A stretch of 27,892 nucleotides of DNA, from positions 1 to 27,892 of the IMG/VR virus record IMGVR_UViG_3300035698_008087; one strand, given 5' to 3'. The notes below the pieces were generated by a model. That model did no database searches. It was not told where the DNA came from and saw only the letters and a list, made by a program, of their open reading frames with translations. This DNA is from a virus. A program made the translations under genes and the position numbers. Positions 5,915 to 15,110 of the stretch are shown in pieces. Each line of letters begins with the position of its first letter. Positions within the stretch are counted from its first letter, which is position 1.

Positions 5915-6612
5915 CAGAAAAAAGCCTTTTTTACAGTTAAAACTGTCCATGTCGATGGCCAACTTCCAAATTGTCCACCTAACTCTCCCGGTATATGTGT
6001 ATTACTATATATAACACCTCCAAAACTCACAGTAGTTGCACTTAATTCTTTTAGCATAGGCATATAATAATTCATATCTGACCCAACAGGAGGAGGATTT
6101 GAATTGTACCAATCCTGTATAAATCCATGAGGGGTTATTATGTGATAAGCGTCTGCATCAGACGGATGAGTTATCGTAGTCACCGCATTATAGGCAGGCG
6201 TGACAATATTGACATCAGTAATTATCATAGGAGCGTGCCCGCTATCAAAAACTAAAGCAGGGGTATCATCATAAACTCTTAATCCATAAGCTTCTCCACT
6301 TTCATCTATTCTTGGAGCAAACGCTTGCCAGTCAAATGTAACAACTTTATCTTCTGAAAGAACCCAGAAATCAGTATAATTTGCTCCAGATTTAGTATAA
6401 TAAGAAAATCCACAATAGTCATCCGAAGCTGGTTTAATAGCAATTAAAGGAGGTCGGGGACAAGGAGTAGAAAAAGTTATTTGTACGCCATGCCAACCTG
6501 TTTGGTCAACTGTGTCAACGGATTCTCCATGCTCCCATAACGATATATTTGGATAAAGAGAATCTATTATTAAAACTACATCATCATTATATACTTTTAA
6601 ACCATACGACAT
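5914..6612 (-). CDS. Tail tip or fibre protein with duplicated YGL motif, 232 aa
   Basis: ATG 6612 follows TTAGGAGAATTT. The protein starts MSYGLKVYNDDVVLIIDS, and around residue 108 this unit recurs as AYGLRVYDDTPALVFDS. The same motif starts the preceding gene (MVYGLRIKDASGNVLLNT), and a related one ends the gpJ-like protein (VIKVFDASANLRVEL). The pattern is seen at the N-terminus of small phage tail-fibre or tip proteins (DUF6453-like, from memory). The rest is beta-rich, aromatic and Gly/Pro-rich, as in receptor-binding proteins. Placed directly after the tail-tip genes, it may contact the host surface. Confidence 0.65.
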   Translation of the reverse strand: MSYGLKVYNDDVVLIIDSLYPNISLWEHGESVDTVDQTGWHGVQITFSTPCPRPPLIAIKPASDDYCGFSYYTKSGANYTDFWVLSEDKVVTFDWQAFAPRIDESGEAYGLRVYDDTPALVFDSGHAPMIITDVNIVTPAYNAVTTITHPSDADAYHIITPHGFIQDWYNSNPPPVGSDMNYYMPMLKELSATTVSFGGVIYSNTHIPGELGGQFGSWPSTWTVLTVKKAFF

Positions 6613-6620
6613 AAATTCTC

Positions 6621-6917
6621 CTAATCAAGAATTATTACTCCAATAAGTGAACTACTACTACTTACGGCTGGGGGACCTGAATCTGATTTTGCCGTCCAAC
6701 TAAAAGTTGTTCCGCTAATACTTACTTCATGAGCTGACTTAGCAGCCTCTAATGGCATAGAAAAACCATAAACAGTTTTACCCGACATAGCTGCTATCGT
6801 GGTAGAATCTGTATCGTCTGCTGCCACTTCGTCAAAATATATAATCCTACCAATTAAATCAGCAGTATTCAATAACACATTACCACTTGCATCTTTTATT
6901 CTTAATCCATAGACCAT
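6621..6917 (-). CDS. Small tail tip protein with YGL motif, 98 aa
   Basis: The start overlaps the gpJ-like stop by one base (TAATG), so it is coupled to it. The first 20 residues, MVYGLRIKDASGNVLLNTAD, are the same unit as in the next gene. The remainder is a beta-rich domain with Ser-rich linker (AVSSSSSLIG) and no cysteine. It ends with TAG at 6621. It is probably a minor tip or fibre subunit and a paralogue of the N-terminal unit of the downstream 232-aa protein. Function inferred only from neighbours. Confidence 0.65.
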   Translation of the reverse strand: MVYGLRIKDASGNVLLNTADLIGRIIYFDEVAADDTDSTTIAAMSGKTVYGFSMPLEAAKSAHEVSISGTTFSWTAKSDSGPPAVSSSSSLIGVIILD

Positions 6918-9900
6918 TATGAAAATTTCCCCAGCTCTACACGCAAATTAGCCGAAGCGTCAAAGACCTTTATTACCTCATTTGCCCCATCTATTACGAC
7001 TTTGCCCGCTACCCCAACTGTTATAGATTCATCTACATTAAGACTTCCAGTATTTACCTGTATTGCGTCTAATTGAGTTGCCGTTATTTTATCGGCAGTT
7101 ACTGAGCCTGTATAAATATCTCCACCATCTATTTTAGTCGTATCGGAAGCATGAGCCCAGCCCGTAGCTTCTGCGGTACTAATTAATTCCCATTCTCCCG
7201 CGGTTATTTGGTCATCTCCTATATTGGTGGCACGGTACATTTTGTCCCCATCATTAGTGTCAATCCATAAATCTCCAACCGCTGTAGATGTCGGAATAGC
7301 ATCTTGACGAAAGACAGTTATTCCGCCAGCAGCACTAGCAGAAACTTCTACCCAAGAGCCACTTTCATAGATATATAATTTATTACTGTCATTAGTGTCA
7401 ATCCAATAATCGCCTTCGTTGTCAGCTTCTCCACTAGGTTCTGCATCCTGATAAAAACTTTTAGGAGGGACTGCATCAGCAGCTAATTTACTTAATACAA
7501 TAGAAGCTGCGCCAATTCTATCTGCATTTATCGTTCCAGCATTTATTTTTTCGGCTGACAAATCAGAGATTTTTGCATTATTAATAATCGCATCTTTTAT
7601 TTGTGCTGTTAAGGTTATTACCTCGCCGGCAATGAGTTTTCTTGCAGAAATAATAGCATCACCTATTTCGGCTTCTGCTAAAGGAGTAAAATTAACTGTT
7701 TGAGCTGCACTAAAATCTCCTGCTCCATAAGTATCTACTCCACGAACTTTAAAATAAGCTCTATCTTTTATAACAAATTCATCTCCAATAGAAGGTGTGC
7801 CAGAAGTCCAACTCGCTACTGTTACGACACCTGTAGCTGTATTGTATCCTGTAATGGTTTCAGATTGCCCTTCATAAACACCTGATATTTGCAGTATTAT
7901 GTCGCCTACTAAGAAATCAGCTCCTAACCCTATTATGGTAGCATCTGTCATTGTAGTAGCGTCAGCAGCATCAGCCACAGCGTCAACAGGGGCATTGCCT
8001 TGCACAGTTGCTTCGGTTCCTGATACTTTAGACTCTAAAGCTTCTTCACCTGCCCATGCATTAGTAGCAGATTTGTATACTTCATAATAAAGTAAATCCA
8101 CATCAGCGGAGTCTGTCCATTCTAATTTAGCGAAACCAAACCATTGAGTGTTTGTAACTGTAGGTGCAGCAGGTGCGGCATTTGTAGGAGTGGTACTTAC
8201 AGCATTTGTCGAATAGTTGCCTGAACGATCATATACTTTAATATAATATGTTCCCGTAGCGCGAGAAGCAGGTGTTACAATAGTATAATTTGTTGCGCTA
8301 CCTCGCCAAATTAAGTTCCCGTTTTGTACTCCCCAATTAGCATCTTCTGTTCTTATTTCATACCCTGCAAAGTCACCATTAGTATTTTTATCCCAAGTAA
8401 ATTTTATTTCATCAGTAAATGTATTAGCGAAATTTGTTACATCGTCAGGAGCAGTGCTTTGTCCACCAATTGCTATTTCTGCTGATTCTGCGCCACTTGA
8501 TTTTAAACCTTCTTTATTAACAGTTTTGATTTTTACCCAATACGATTTACTTGCTTCTACAGGGTCAATTGTAAATGAAGTTGCTTCTGCTGAAACTAAA
8601 TTATAATCTTCATAAGTCCCCCCTGCCTCTTTTTTGAGCTGTATAAGTTGAGAAGCTAATAAATCTTTATTCGTAGCAAGAGCTGTCCAAGATACTTCAA
8701 TAGTTGAAACGTATCGGCCATCTTTATCAAGATAACCTCCTTCAGATACTTGAACATCAGTAACATCACTTAAAGCTTGCCAAGGGTTAGGGGGAGAACC
8801 ATAATCCCAATCTTCAAAAGAAGATCCATACGTATCGTTTAATACACTAGAATTATATGCTTTACAAGAAAGTTTTATTTTACTTCCATTTTGAGCTTCG
8901 TCCATTTGAATAACTCTAAATGTAGCAGCAGTCCAATCAGGACGTGGATGTGTAACTGTAATAATATCTCCCGGCTCACATTGAAGTCCGAAATAACCTG
9001 TTTCAAATGTACAATAAGCGTCATTTAACTTTGCGTCATATAGAATTTTTTTCGCAATACGTGATGCTTGTGATTGCCTCATAATCCCAACTAACGATAC
9101 TGTTTGTTCTTGTACTCCATTTTCTTCTTGATCTATTTCATTATCAGCAAAAGCAACTCTTTTAGCATTTTTTCTTTCTAATGGAGAAATCCATTCAACA
9201 CCTACTTTATTCGGTGTTTCATTAGATTTGCCATAACCGTATATGAATGTATCAGTAGCACTTTTTTCTGAAGTAAGAGTTATATTGTCAGTATTAAATG
9301 CTTGAACAACAGTTTCACCTTCTTGCTCAACAATAAGTTTATACGTTGAACCACTTGATATTAATCCGCCATTAAAAGTAGACAGCATCATTTGAAGGTT
9401 ATCTAAGACAGGTCTTTTTTGATCTATTGCTATATCTAATTCATATCTCGCTTCAGTTCCACCTGCACCATCATCTATTTTTTCAGCACAAACATCGTAT
9501 GCTTCTCCAAATGAAGTAGAATCTATATTAGTTGAAGATAATCCTGCACCACCTAATTCTTTATCTAAAAGAAGGTAATCACGCACTATAGCAGCAGGGT
9601 TTTTTGAAGATGTACCGCCACTCCATGTTGATCCATTCCACGTTTGAATTTTTCTTGCTGTTACTTCACCTGTTATGATTTGTACTTGTTTTAAATCTTC
9701 GGAAGATTGCGCTGTTAAAGCTATATATGCTATTCCTCGAAGCCCTTTTACATCGCCACTAGCTCTATCATCAGGCGTTTGTGTTTCTGTCCCAGTATAA
9801 ACAGTAGCAGAACACCCTGTTAAATCTCCTATTGCGATATCGTTTATTTTAATATTTGATATAGATGAAATTTCTCCTATAGATATCCCTATAAAGTAAC

Positions 9901-10594
9901 TAACTGTCTCAGCTGGATCTGATTGCCATATTATATTACCTGCGACCACAAACGACCCTCCATATACAATAGGAACAACTCCTTCATTAGACCATGTATT
10001 TTCAAGAATATTTTTGTTGTATGATGTACCTATATCTGCTTTAGGTATAGGACTCATCGCTACTCCAACAGAATAACCTATAGCAGCATATTGAAGAGCC
10101 ATCCATATAGGAAATCCTCCAACAGGAGTTAAAATAGCACCAATAATAAATCCTGCTACAGCGCCAATAGAAGGAAGATGTTTTCTTCCACCGGGAGGAA
10201 TAATAATAGATGTTTTATTTTGTGTTGAAATTCCACCTACATAACAGTCACGCCACCTATCATCAATTCTACTAATACAACTACTATGTCCTTCTGGTGA
10301 ATGTAATATTTTATTGTATCCCCGATACAATGTTATATGTAATTCATCTTCTATGAGAAAAATAGCAATATCATCTTCTTTAAGTTTTTCTATAGGAATT
10401 TTTTCTATGAAACTATTAATCCATTCAGGATTATTTTTTGTTTTGTCAATAGCAACTTGAGTATCTTCTGGGATTTCGACTTGTATCTTTTTCTCTTTAG
10501 ATAAATACTCTGCTACAAGCCCCATACAGTCAAAACCTTCTTTAAGGTTTCGGCCATTTAATTTCCAAGGAACTCCTATGTATTTATTTTTCAC
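6917..10594 (-). CDS. Tail tip protein: NlpC/P60 peptidase (gpK-like) fused to gpJ-like central fibre, 1225 aa
   Basis: A GTG start at 10594 overlaps the previous stop (GTGA). Residues 1-110 are an NlpC/P60-type cysteine peptidase: Cys23 in GFDCMGLV, His86 in LHITLYRG and a later His98. The gpJ-like core follows, with hydrophobic Gly-rich segments (about 136-175), a VVPIVYGG...VAGNIIW block near 205, and a 'PVLDNLQMMLSTFNGGLI' block near 395. Fibronectin-III-like beta repeats come next, then an insert with a GD-I-L/GV-V pattern, then two 'GDxWIDTND' units near 1085 and 1135, and a terminal coiled segment. In lambda gpK and gpJ are separate proteins. The fusion would place a wall-cutting enzyme at the tail tip, which contacts the host receptor. 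Confidence 0.88.
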   Translation of the reverse strand: MKNKYIGVPWKLNGRNLKEGFDCMGLVAEYLSKEKKIQVEIPEDTQVAIDKTKNNPEWINSFIEKIPIEKLKEDDIAIFLIEDELHITLYRGYNKILHSPEGHSSCISRIDDRWRDCYVGGISTQNKTSIIIPPGGRKHLPSIGAVAGFIIGAILTPVGGFPIWMALQYAAIGYSVGVAMSPIPKADIGTSYNKNILENTWSNEGVVPIVYGGSFVVAGNIIWQSDPAETVSYFIGISIGEISSISNIKINDIAIGDLTGCSATVYTGTETQTPDDRASGDVKGLRGIAYIALTAQSSEDLKQVQIITGEVTARKIQTWNGSTWSGGTSSKNPAAIVRDYLLLDKELGGAGLSSTNIDSTSFGEAYDVCAEKIDDGAGGTEARYELDIAIDQKRPVLDNLQMMLSTFNGGLISSGSTYKLIVEQEGETVVQAFNTDNITLTSEKSATDTFIYGYGKSNETPNKVGVEWISPLERKNAKRVAFADNEIDQEENGVQEQTVSLVGIMRQSQASRIAKKILYDAKLNDAYCTFETGYFGLQCEPGDIITVTHPRPDWTAATFRVIQMDEAQNGSKIKLSCKAYNSSVLNDTYGSSFEDWDYGSPPNPWQALSDVTDVQVSEGGYLDKDGRYVSTIEVSWTALATNKDLLASQLIQLKKEAGGTYEDYNLVSAEATSFTIDPVEASKSYWVKIKTVNKEGLKSSGAESAEIAIGGQSTAPDDVTNFANTFTDEIKFTWDKNTNGDFAGYEIRTEDANWGVQNGNLIWRGSATNYTIVTPASRATGTYYIKVYDRSGNYSTNAVSTTPTNAAPAAPTVTNTQWFGFAKLEWTDSADVDLLYYEVYKSATNAWAGEEALESKVSGTEATVQGNAPVDAVADAADATTMTDATIIGLGADFLVGDIILQISGVYEGQSETITGYNTATGVVTVASWTSGTPSIGDEFVIKDRAYFKVRGVDTYGAGDFSAAQTVNFTPLAEAEIGDAIISARKLIAGEVITLTAQIKDAIINNAKISDLSAEKINAGTINADRIGAASIVLSKLAADAVPPKSFYQDAEPSGEADNEGDYWIDTNDSNKLYIYESGSWVEVSASAAGGITVFRQDAIPTSTAVGDLWIDTNDGDKMYRATNIGDDQITAGEWELISTAEATGWAHASDTTKIDGGDIYTGSVTADKITATQLDAIQVNTGSLNVDESITVGVAGKVVIDGANEVIKVFDASANLRVELGKFS

Positions 10595-11457
10595 GCTAAG
10601 GCATCCTTTTTAAGAGGAATTGTATGAAAACCTCTGTAATTAGCTGTATTTGAATAAGTATCATCGCAAGTATCAAGTGCTTTATCGCAACCTCTATATA
10701 TAGTATATCTATCATTAGCTGAAGGAGTTGTTGTAAAAGCATAATCTAATGTTACTACACCTGCAGCAAAATCAAGTACTTTTCTTTTCTGGCTAATTCC
10801 ATCGCCAGAAGTAATTTCTATTTCGCCGTAATTCCAATAATCATTTGCTTGACTTAAATTAGTATCTGTTATTGTTGTTGTAGTAGCAGAATCACATCTT
10901 CCTGAATATTTGTTAGCAGCAGAATCTTTATCAACACCACAACGAGTGCTACCAAACTTTGTATTACAATTTATTTGATACATCCATCCACATTCAATAT
11001 TAAGAGAACCTAATGAAGAAACACAACTAATTTGTGCTTTTTGAGGAGGAAATAATATATATTCTATTCTACCATCAAACACTATTTTAGCGTCATTAGC
11101 AGAAGTTAAATATCTTCTATCAGCCCATCTAATTACTATACGTTTATTTCTAAAATCATACTTAGCTGCGTAAGCAGACATTCCTTGATTTACATTATCA
11201 ACTTCTACAGATACTCTATTTATTTCAGTGCTAGTTATTCTCTTCACCGCATTTCTTACTATTGCTAAAGCCCAATAACTTTGAGCATCGCTATCTGTAT
11301 CGAAAAAATTAATGTCTTCTATATAATTAACAAAATGAAGAGTTTCCGAATCAGGGGATGTTTGACTTGATCCTAAGAAGATATCATAGAATTCAACAGG
11401 GTGAATGGAAGTTGAATTTTTAACATTAGTAATATTCTTTGAAAGGTCATAACTCAT
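10591..11457 (-). CDS. BR0599 / gpL-like tail tip protein (DUF2163 type), 288 aa
   Basis: The C-terminal GCDKALDTCDDTYSNTANYRGF is the hallmark of the BR0599 family, and the middle has further paired cysteines (CGWMYQINC, TRCG). Lambda gpL, with a similar role, holds an iron-sulphur cluster through conserved cysteines, so metal binding is possible here. ATG 11457 overlaps the DUF2460 stop (ATGA) with GAGGTGG ahead. It lies between the DUF2460 protein and the gpK/J-like fusion, the usual order at the tail tip. Length is normal. Confidence 0.85.
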   Translation of the reverse strand: MSYDLSKNITNVKNSTSIHPVEFYDIFLGSSQTSPDSETLHFVNYIEDINFFDTDSDAQSYWALAIVRNAVKRITSTEINRVSVEVDNVNQGMSAYAAKYDFRNKRIVIRWADRRYLTSANDAKIVFDGRIEYILFPPQKAQISCVSSLGSLNIECGWMYQINCNTKFGSTRCGVDKDSAANKYSGRCDSATTTTITDTNLSQANDYWNYGEIEITSGDGISQKRKVLDFAAGVVTLDYAFTTTPSANDRYTIYRGCDKALDTCDDTYSNTANYRGFHTIPLKKDALA

Positions 11458-12170
11458 GCGTTGCCACCTCTAGGAGTGTATCCAGAAGGCCAACGTACTT
11501 CTTTAAAAGTAAGGCTACCATTAAGAAGTTGATATGCAAACAATTCTCTTGTCATTGCATCGCTATTGAACCGTACCATAAAATAGAATTCATAACTAAC
11601 TGTTAAAGCAGTGCTTCCACCGGGAGCTGCACCATATACTACATAAGATTTTTCAGTAGCGAAATTATTTGTTAGGGTTGCCGATACAGCGCTTCCAGCG
11701 ACATAAGCAGTGAAATTAGCACTCGTATCTACAGGGAATTCATCTAATAAAAAAGTAGTTTCAGCAGCATCGCCTGTGCCAACACTTTCAGTAGTTACTT
11801 CGTATTCTTGAGATATCTTAATTAAAAATACTCCTTCACGACCTTTTTTAGAAATAAACTTATTCCATAAAGTATCCATATCAGTAGGAGAAAGATATTC
11901 AGCATCAGCATTAAATGTTCTAAGCCCTGAATCCCATATAGAAGCACGTTGTTCTTTTCCACTTATATACGGCGTTATTTCAGTTACAAAATTTATCCCT
12001 TCTTTCATACCAAATTTTATTCCACCAGTAGGAAAAGATAAAATATCATGCGCTAATGTAGTAGTAGTTGATGTTGACGTGGTTGAAGTCGAAGTCGTTG
12101 AAGTCGATGTAGTCGATGTCGAAGTCGATGTAGTTGAAGTACTTGTTGTACTAGTTGAAGTAGTGCTCAT
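11454..12170 (-). CDS. DUF2460-family distal tail protein with N-terminal Ser/Thr tract, 238 aa
   Basis: From about residue 43 the protein matches DUF2460 (TIGR02217-type) tail proteins: FPTGGIKFGMKEGINFVTEITPYISGKEQR, then W, then a 'Y.....MDTLWNKF..KKGREGVFL' block and a C-terminal 'VRFNSDAM.RE..AYQLLNGSLTFKEVRW'. These proteins form the distal tail ring next to gpL. Residues 2-38 are purely Ser and Thr in ST and STT units and are not part of the family. ATG 12170 overlaps the tape measure stop (ATGA), so the tract begins right at the start codon. An insertion-like loop (about 112-180) has the beta-hairpin style seen elsewhere in this phage. Confidence 0.82.
   Translation of the reverse strand: MSTTSTSTTSTSTTSTSTSTTSTSTTSTSTTSTSTTTTLAHDILSFPTGGIKFGMKEGINFVTEITPYISGKEQRASIWDSGLRTFNADAEYLSPTDMDTLWNKFISKKGREGVFLIKISQEYEVTTESVGTGDAAETTFLLDEFPVDTSANFTAYVAGSAVSATLTNNFATEKSYVVYGAAPGGSTALTVSYEFYFMVRFNSDAMTRELFAYQLLNGSLTFKEVRWPSGYTPRGGNA
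12057..12167 (-). repeat. Ser/Thr tract 1 (37 codons)
   Basis: Residues 2-38 of the DUF2460 protein contain only Ser and Thr, in ST and STT units with no adjacent serines. The codons are mixed (TCG, TCA, AGT for Ser; ACT, ACA, ACG, ACC for Thr), so the pattern is kept at protein level. Confidence 0.95.
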
Positions 12171-14392
12171 GCGTACCTCTTTATTGTATGTCGAAATGGT
12201 GTATTATATATTATTGAAGCTTGATTATTAGCGTCTACTATATCTATATTTTCAGCCATAGCGTCTCTAAAAGATTTAACATCTATTGCATCAATATAAT
12301 AATTATTTGTTACATTACCACCACCTTCGTTAGGTGTAATTCCCTGATTGATTGAATTAAGTCCTTTTCGACCTAACGCCGCCATGCCAGTACGATTAAT
12401 ATATCCTTCTCCATCGTGGGCCATAACAGGGACAGCACCGATATCTCCACCAAAAGCACGACTTGTAACTTTGCCGCCGAACCTTTTCATATCGATTAAA
12501 AGATTTGAAACTGCTGCTGCTGATGTTGAAGCTGTATTTGCTACACTTGCTGCTGCACTTGTGGCTCCACCTCCACCAAAAACAGTGCCTATTATATTTT
12601 TAAATCCAAGGTTCTTAAGCCCTTCAACTACTACTAATTTAGCAATAACATCAGCAAGAACACGTAAAACTGTTTTTCCGAAACTCCTAAAATAATCTTC
12701 TAAACTATCTAATTCACCTGTCATTGCATCAAAGAAGAAATCGCTGAAATTCTGCGTCATAGCTTTAGGTAATTTAACAGCTAAAGTAACCAATTCTTTT
12801 CGCCATCCATCCCAATCTTTGAGTTGTTTTAATAAAAGAGATTTAGTTTCTTCGTCACCTGTTTTACTTAAACCTTTCATCATTTTTTGCATTGCTTCAT
12901 AGATTTCTTGAGTTTGTTTTTTAAATCCTTCTACATTTATATCAAGATCTAACTTACTATCAAGAAGTTCCTTTTCTATTTTTGCTTTCGTATCTTTAAT
13001 GCCTTTTAAAATTGAGTCTAAAGTGTCTTGCCAAGTTTCTTGATCTATCAAGTCAAGTTTAATTGGTTTTACTCTTGACTCTAACCCTGCTAATTCAGAT
13101 ATAAAGTTAACGACTTCTACTGCCCAATTTCGCGTCCACGATACAACATTTTTCTGATAAAATAAATCTATTGTATTGCCTAAACTAATAAGTTTTACTT
13201 CGAGTTGACTTACCGTTAAAATCAAATACAACATTCCATTCCAAGTATCTTTTACTATTTGCGAAAAAGTCATAAAGTTGACTATTAAGTTTGTTGTTTT
13301 AGTATTAACACCTTCCATACTATCATTAGCTAAATCAAAAGAAATAGCTAATCCTATCAAAGATTTTTGTATTGATATAATAACAGATAGCACAGCAGCG
13401 TTTTGAGTAATAAAAAATCCCATTTCTTTTGTTACATCGCCCCAGATTTGTTTTAACGCATCTGTTTGATCAGCGAAGTCCATTTGTCTTTGTGACATAC
13501 CTTTATAATTTTTATCTACTTCTTTTAGTATCTCACTCATTTCACCTGATTTCTTAGCTGAATCAGAAATCATTACGCCATAACGAGTTAAAGAACCCAC
13601 GTTGCCGGTAACAGCTTTTCCAAACAACTTAAATGCCATATCCAAATCTTCAGTTGTAGATTTAAGATTCTCACTTCCACGAACCATGTCTAAGACGCGC
13701 GGAGTTATTTCTTTTATTTGGGCAGAAGAAAGTTTGAAGGTGGCAAGCTGAGCCATACCTGCTTTGATTTGATCTTTACCGAAAGTCGTTGTTTGTTGTA
13801 ATGCACCTGCGTATTCATCTAAATTTTTAACTTGTGCTTTTGTAGCCATGCCGCTACCTCTAAAAGCAGTGACAAGTTTTCGATGTGCTTTTTCAGCTTC
13901 TAAGGCAGGTTCAATAATAGCGCGCCAAGCTTTTTGGAGTGGCCTTAATGCAAAATAATACAGCAATAACATGTTTCTTAATCTTCCTATTTGATGTTGA
14001 ATGCCACCTAAAGCCAACCGCATCCTATCGCTCTCTTTAACAAATCGTCTCTTAGCATTAGTAGTTTTTTGAGTTGCAAGGCGCATTTTAGTCATTTCTG
14101 CATTATGTGCTAAAATTTTCTCTGAAAGTCTTTCAAGAGCAGGTGTCATTTTTCCGTTTATTGCAAGGTTCATTTCTCCGTATTTACTAGCAGTAAGCTT
14201 AATAGTTCCACCAAGCTTCTTCATATTAGTAATCATATCTTTTGTTGATAGAGCGATACCTTTACCTACTGCTGTGTACTTTACACCCATAGCCTCTAAA
14301 TTCCGCTTCATATCAGTAGCGGCAGCACGAAATACGCCACTAGCTGTATCTTTTGCTGTTATATAAAGGATAGTTTCATTTTGTTTAGCCAT
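12167..14392 (-). CDS. Tail tape measure protein, about 741 aa
   Basis: The longest mainly helical protein among the tail genes, it sits directly after the G/GT chaperone pair and before the tail tip, the classical tape measure position. The N-terminus (KQNETILYITAKDTASGVFRAA) is typical of lambda-like tape measures, followed by a 'FGKDQIKAGMAQLATFKLS' block. Several long hydrophobic segments (for example AVLSVIISIQKSLIGLAISF) suit membrane insertion during DNA injection. The C-terminus is Gly/Ala-rich. ATG 14392 is preferred over 14401 because AGGGAG lies 10 bases before it. It overlaps the GT frameshift extension by 8 bases. Its length suggests a tail of roughly 110 nm at about 0.15 nm per residue. 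Confidence 0.9.
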   Translation of the reverse strand: MAKQNETILYITAKDTASGVFRAAATDMKRNLEAMGVKYTAVGKGIALSTKDMITNMKKLGGTIKLTASKYGEMNLAINGKMTPALERLSEKILAHNAEMTKMRLATQKTTNAKRRFVKESDRMRLALGGIQHQIGRLRNMLLLYYFALRPLQKAWRAIIEPALEAEKAHRKLVTAFRGSGMATKAQVKNLDEYAGALQQTTTFGKDQIKAGMAQLATFKLSSAQIKEITPRVLDMVRGSENLKSTTEDLDMAFKLFGKAVTGNVGSLTRYGVMISDSAKKSGEMSEILKEVDKNYKGMSQRQMDFADQTDALKQIWGDVTKEMGFFITQNAAVLSVIISIQKSLIGLAISFDLANDSMEGVNTKTTNLIVNFMTFSQIVKDTWNGMLYLILTVSQLEVKLISLGNTIDLFYQKNVVSWTRNWAVEVVNFISELAGLESRVKPIKLDLIDQETWQDTLDSILKGIKDTKAKIEKELLDSKLDLDINVEGFKKQTQEIYEAMQKMMKGLSKTGDEETKSLLLKQLKDWDGWRKELVTLAVKLPKAMTQNFSDFFFDAMTGELDSLEDYFRSFGKTVLRVLADVIAKLVVVEGLKNLGFKNIIGTVFGGGGATSAAASVANTASTSAAAVSNLLIDMKRFGGKVTSRAFGGDIGAVPVMAHDGEGYINRTGMAALGRKGLNSINQGITPNEGGGNVTNNYYIDAIDVKSFRDAMAENIDIVDANNQASIIYNTPFRHTIKRYA

Positions 14393-15097
14393 TAGGTTCA
14401 TTCTCCCTACGGAATTCTAATAAAGTATCATCTAAGAGTTCAAAAGTTTCAACGAGTTTGGCAGGTTGTTCTAAAATAGAACCAGAAAAAGGGAGGAACC
14501 CCTTTTGGTAGAATGTAAATAATCTTATATAAGCAAAACATTGAGTGCCTACCATTGACATTGGACACCTCTCTAATTGCTCACCATCAAAAATAAATGG
14601 GCTTAAAGCTTTATTTTTGCAACCTCTGTATTTTTGTTTATGTTCGTTACAAGTATTACAGTTTATCCCTTTAAGTAACGCTACAAATGCAAGTCTTAAC
14701 TTTTTTTTTCTTCGGTACTGATACCACTAAGCTCAGTAACAAATTTAGCTAATTCTGGAAGTATCTCTAAAGGAATCTTTTTAATAACATCTAAACTTAC
14801 TACATCATATTCAACTGCACCTAATTTACTTTTCTCTGTTTTAATAACGTACTCTTTTGCTACACCGAAATTATCTATTTTTTGAAGTGAGTAACGGATT
14901 AAATCTATTTGAACATCAAAAGCTAATTCAACATTTCCATCTTTTTCATTTAATTCACTGTCAGCGAAAATACGAGAAAAAATCTTGCCCTTTAAAATTG
15001 AATCTAAGGGCATCATATAAAAAATTGTTTTTGGTTCTTCTATATCTAACGCACTACTCCATGCCTGCACTTCACCTAATTCTATTGGTGATAACAT
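14385..15097 (-). CDS. Tail assembly chaperone GT fusion made by -1 ribosomal frameshifting, about 237 aa
   Basis: Slipping back one base at A-AAA-AAA (14708-14702) skips the G stop and continues KLRLAFVALLKGINCNTCNEH..., open for 105 codons to TAA at 14387-14385. The T-like part has four or more cysteines, CNTC near its start, YRGC, RCPMSM and GTQC, compatible with a metal site. It ends with an acidic helical segment. Lambda uses the same arrangement, with gpG and gpGT made in a fixed ratio from a slippery site, gpGT recruiting tube protein. The T frame has no start or ribosome binding site of its own. The stretch 14388-14695 would otherwise be a 300-bp gap in an operon with no others of that size. 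Confidence 0.85.
14696..15097 (-). CDS. Tail assembly chaperone, gpG-like (unshifted product), 133 aa
   Basis: ATG 15097 follows AAAAGGAGGAACTT. The product lies between a tail morphogenesis protein and the tape measure. It is acidic and helical, ends TEEKKS, and stops with TAA at 14698-14696. These are features of the lambda gpG family, which coats the tape measure during tail assembly. The end of the gene contains a run of nine A residues that serves as a frameshift site (see separate entry), making a longer G-T fusion in a minority of passes. Function rests on position and the frameshift. Confidence 0.8.
   Translation of the reverse strand: MLSPIELGEVQAWSSALDIEEPKTIFYMMPLDSILKGKIFSRIFADSELNEKDGNVELAFDVQIDLIRYSLQKIDNFGVAKEYVIKTEKSKLGAVEYDVVSLDVIKKIPLEILPELAKFVTELSGISTEEKKS
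14702..14708 (-). promoter_or_regulatory. Slippery heptamer A-AAA-AAA for -1 frameshifting
   Basis: In frame the codons are GAA GAA AAA AAA AGT TAA. The last A of GAA plus two AAA codons gives X-XXY-YYZ, allowing both tRNA-Lys to re-pair one base back. The stop codon follows one codon later. I did not identify a clear downstream stimulator structure. Confidence 0.85.
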
Positions 15098-15110
15098 AAG
15101 TTCCTCCTTT

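Noticed and set aside
12348-12695. 115-aa + strand frame within the tape measure gene
   Set aside because: It is a shadow frame on the opposite strand of a clear coding gene, with no ribosome binding site or motif.
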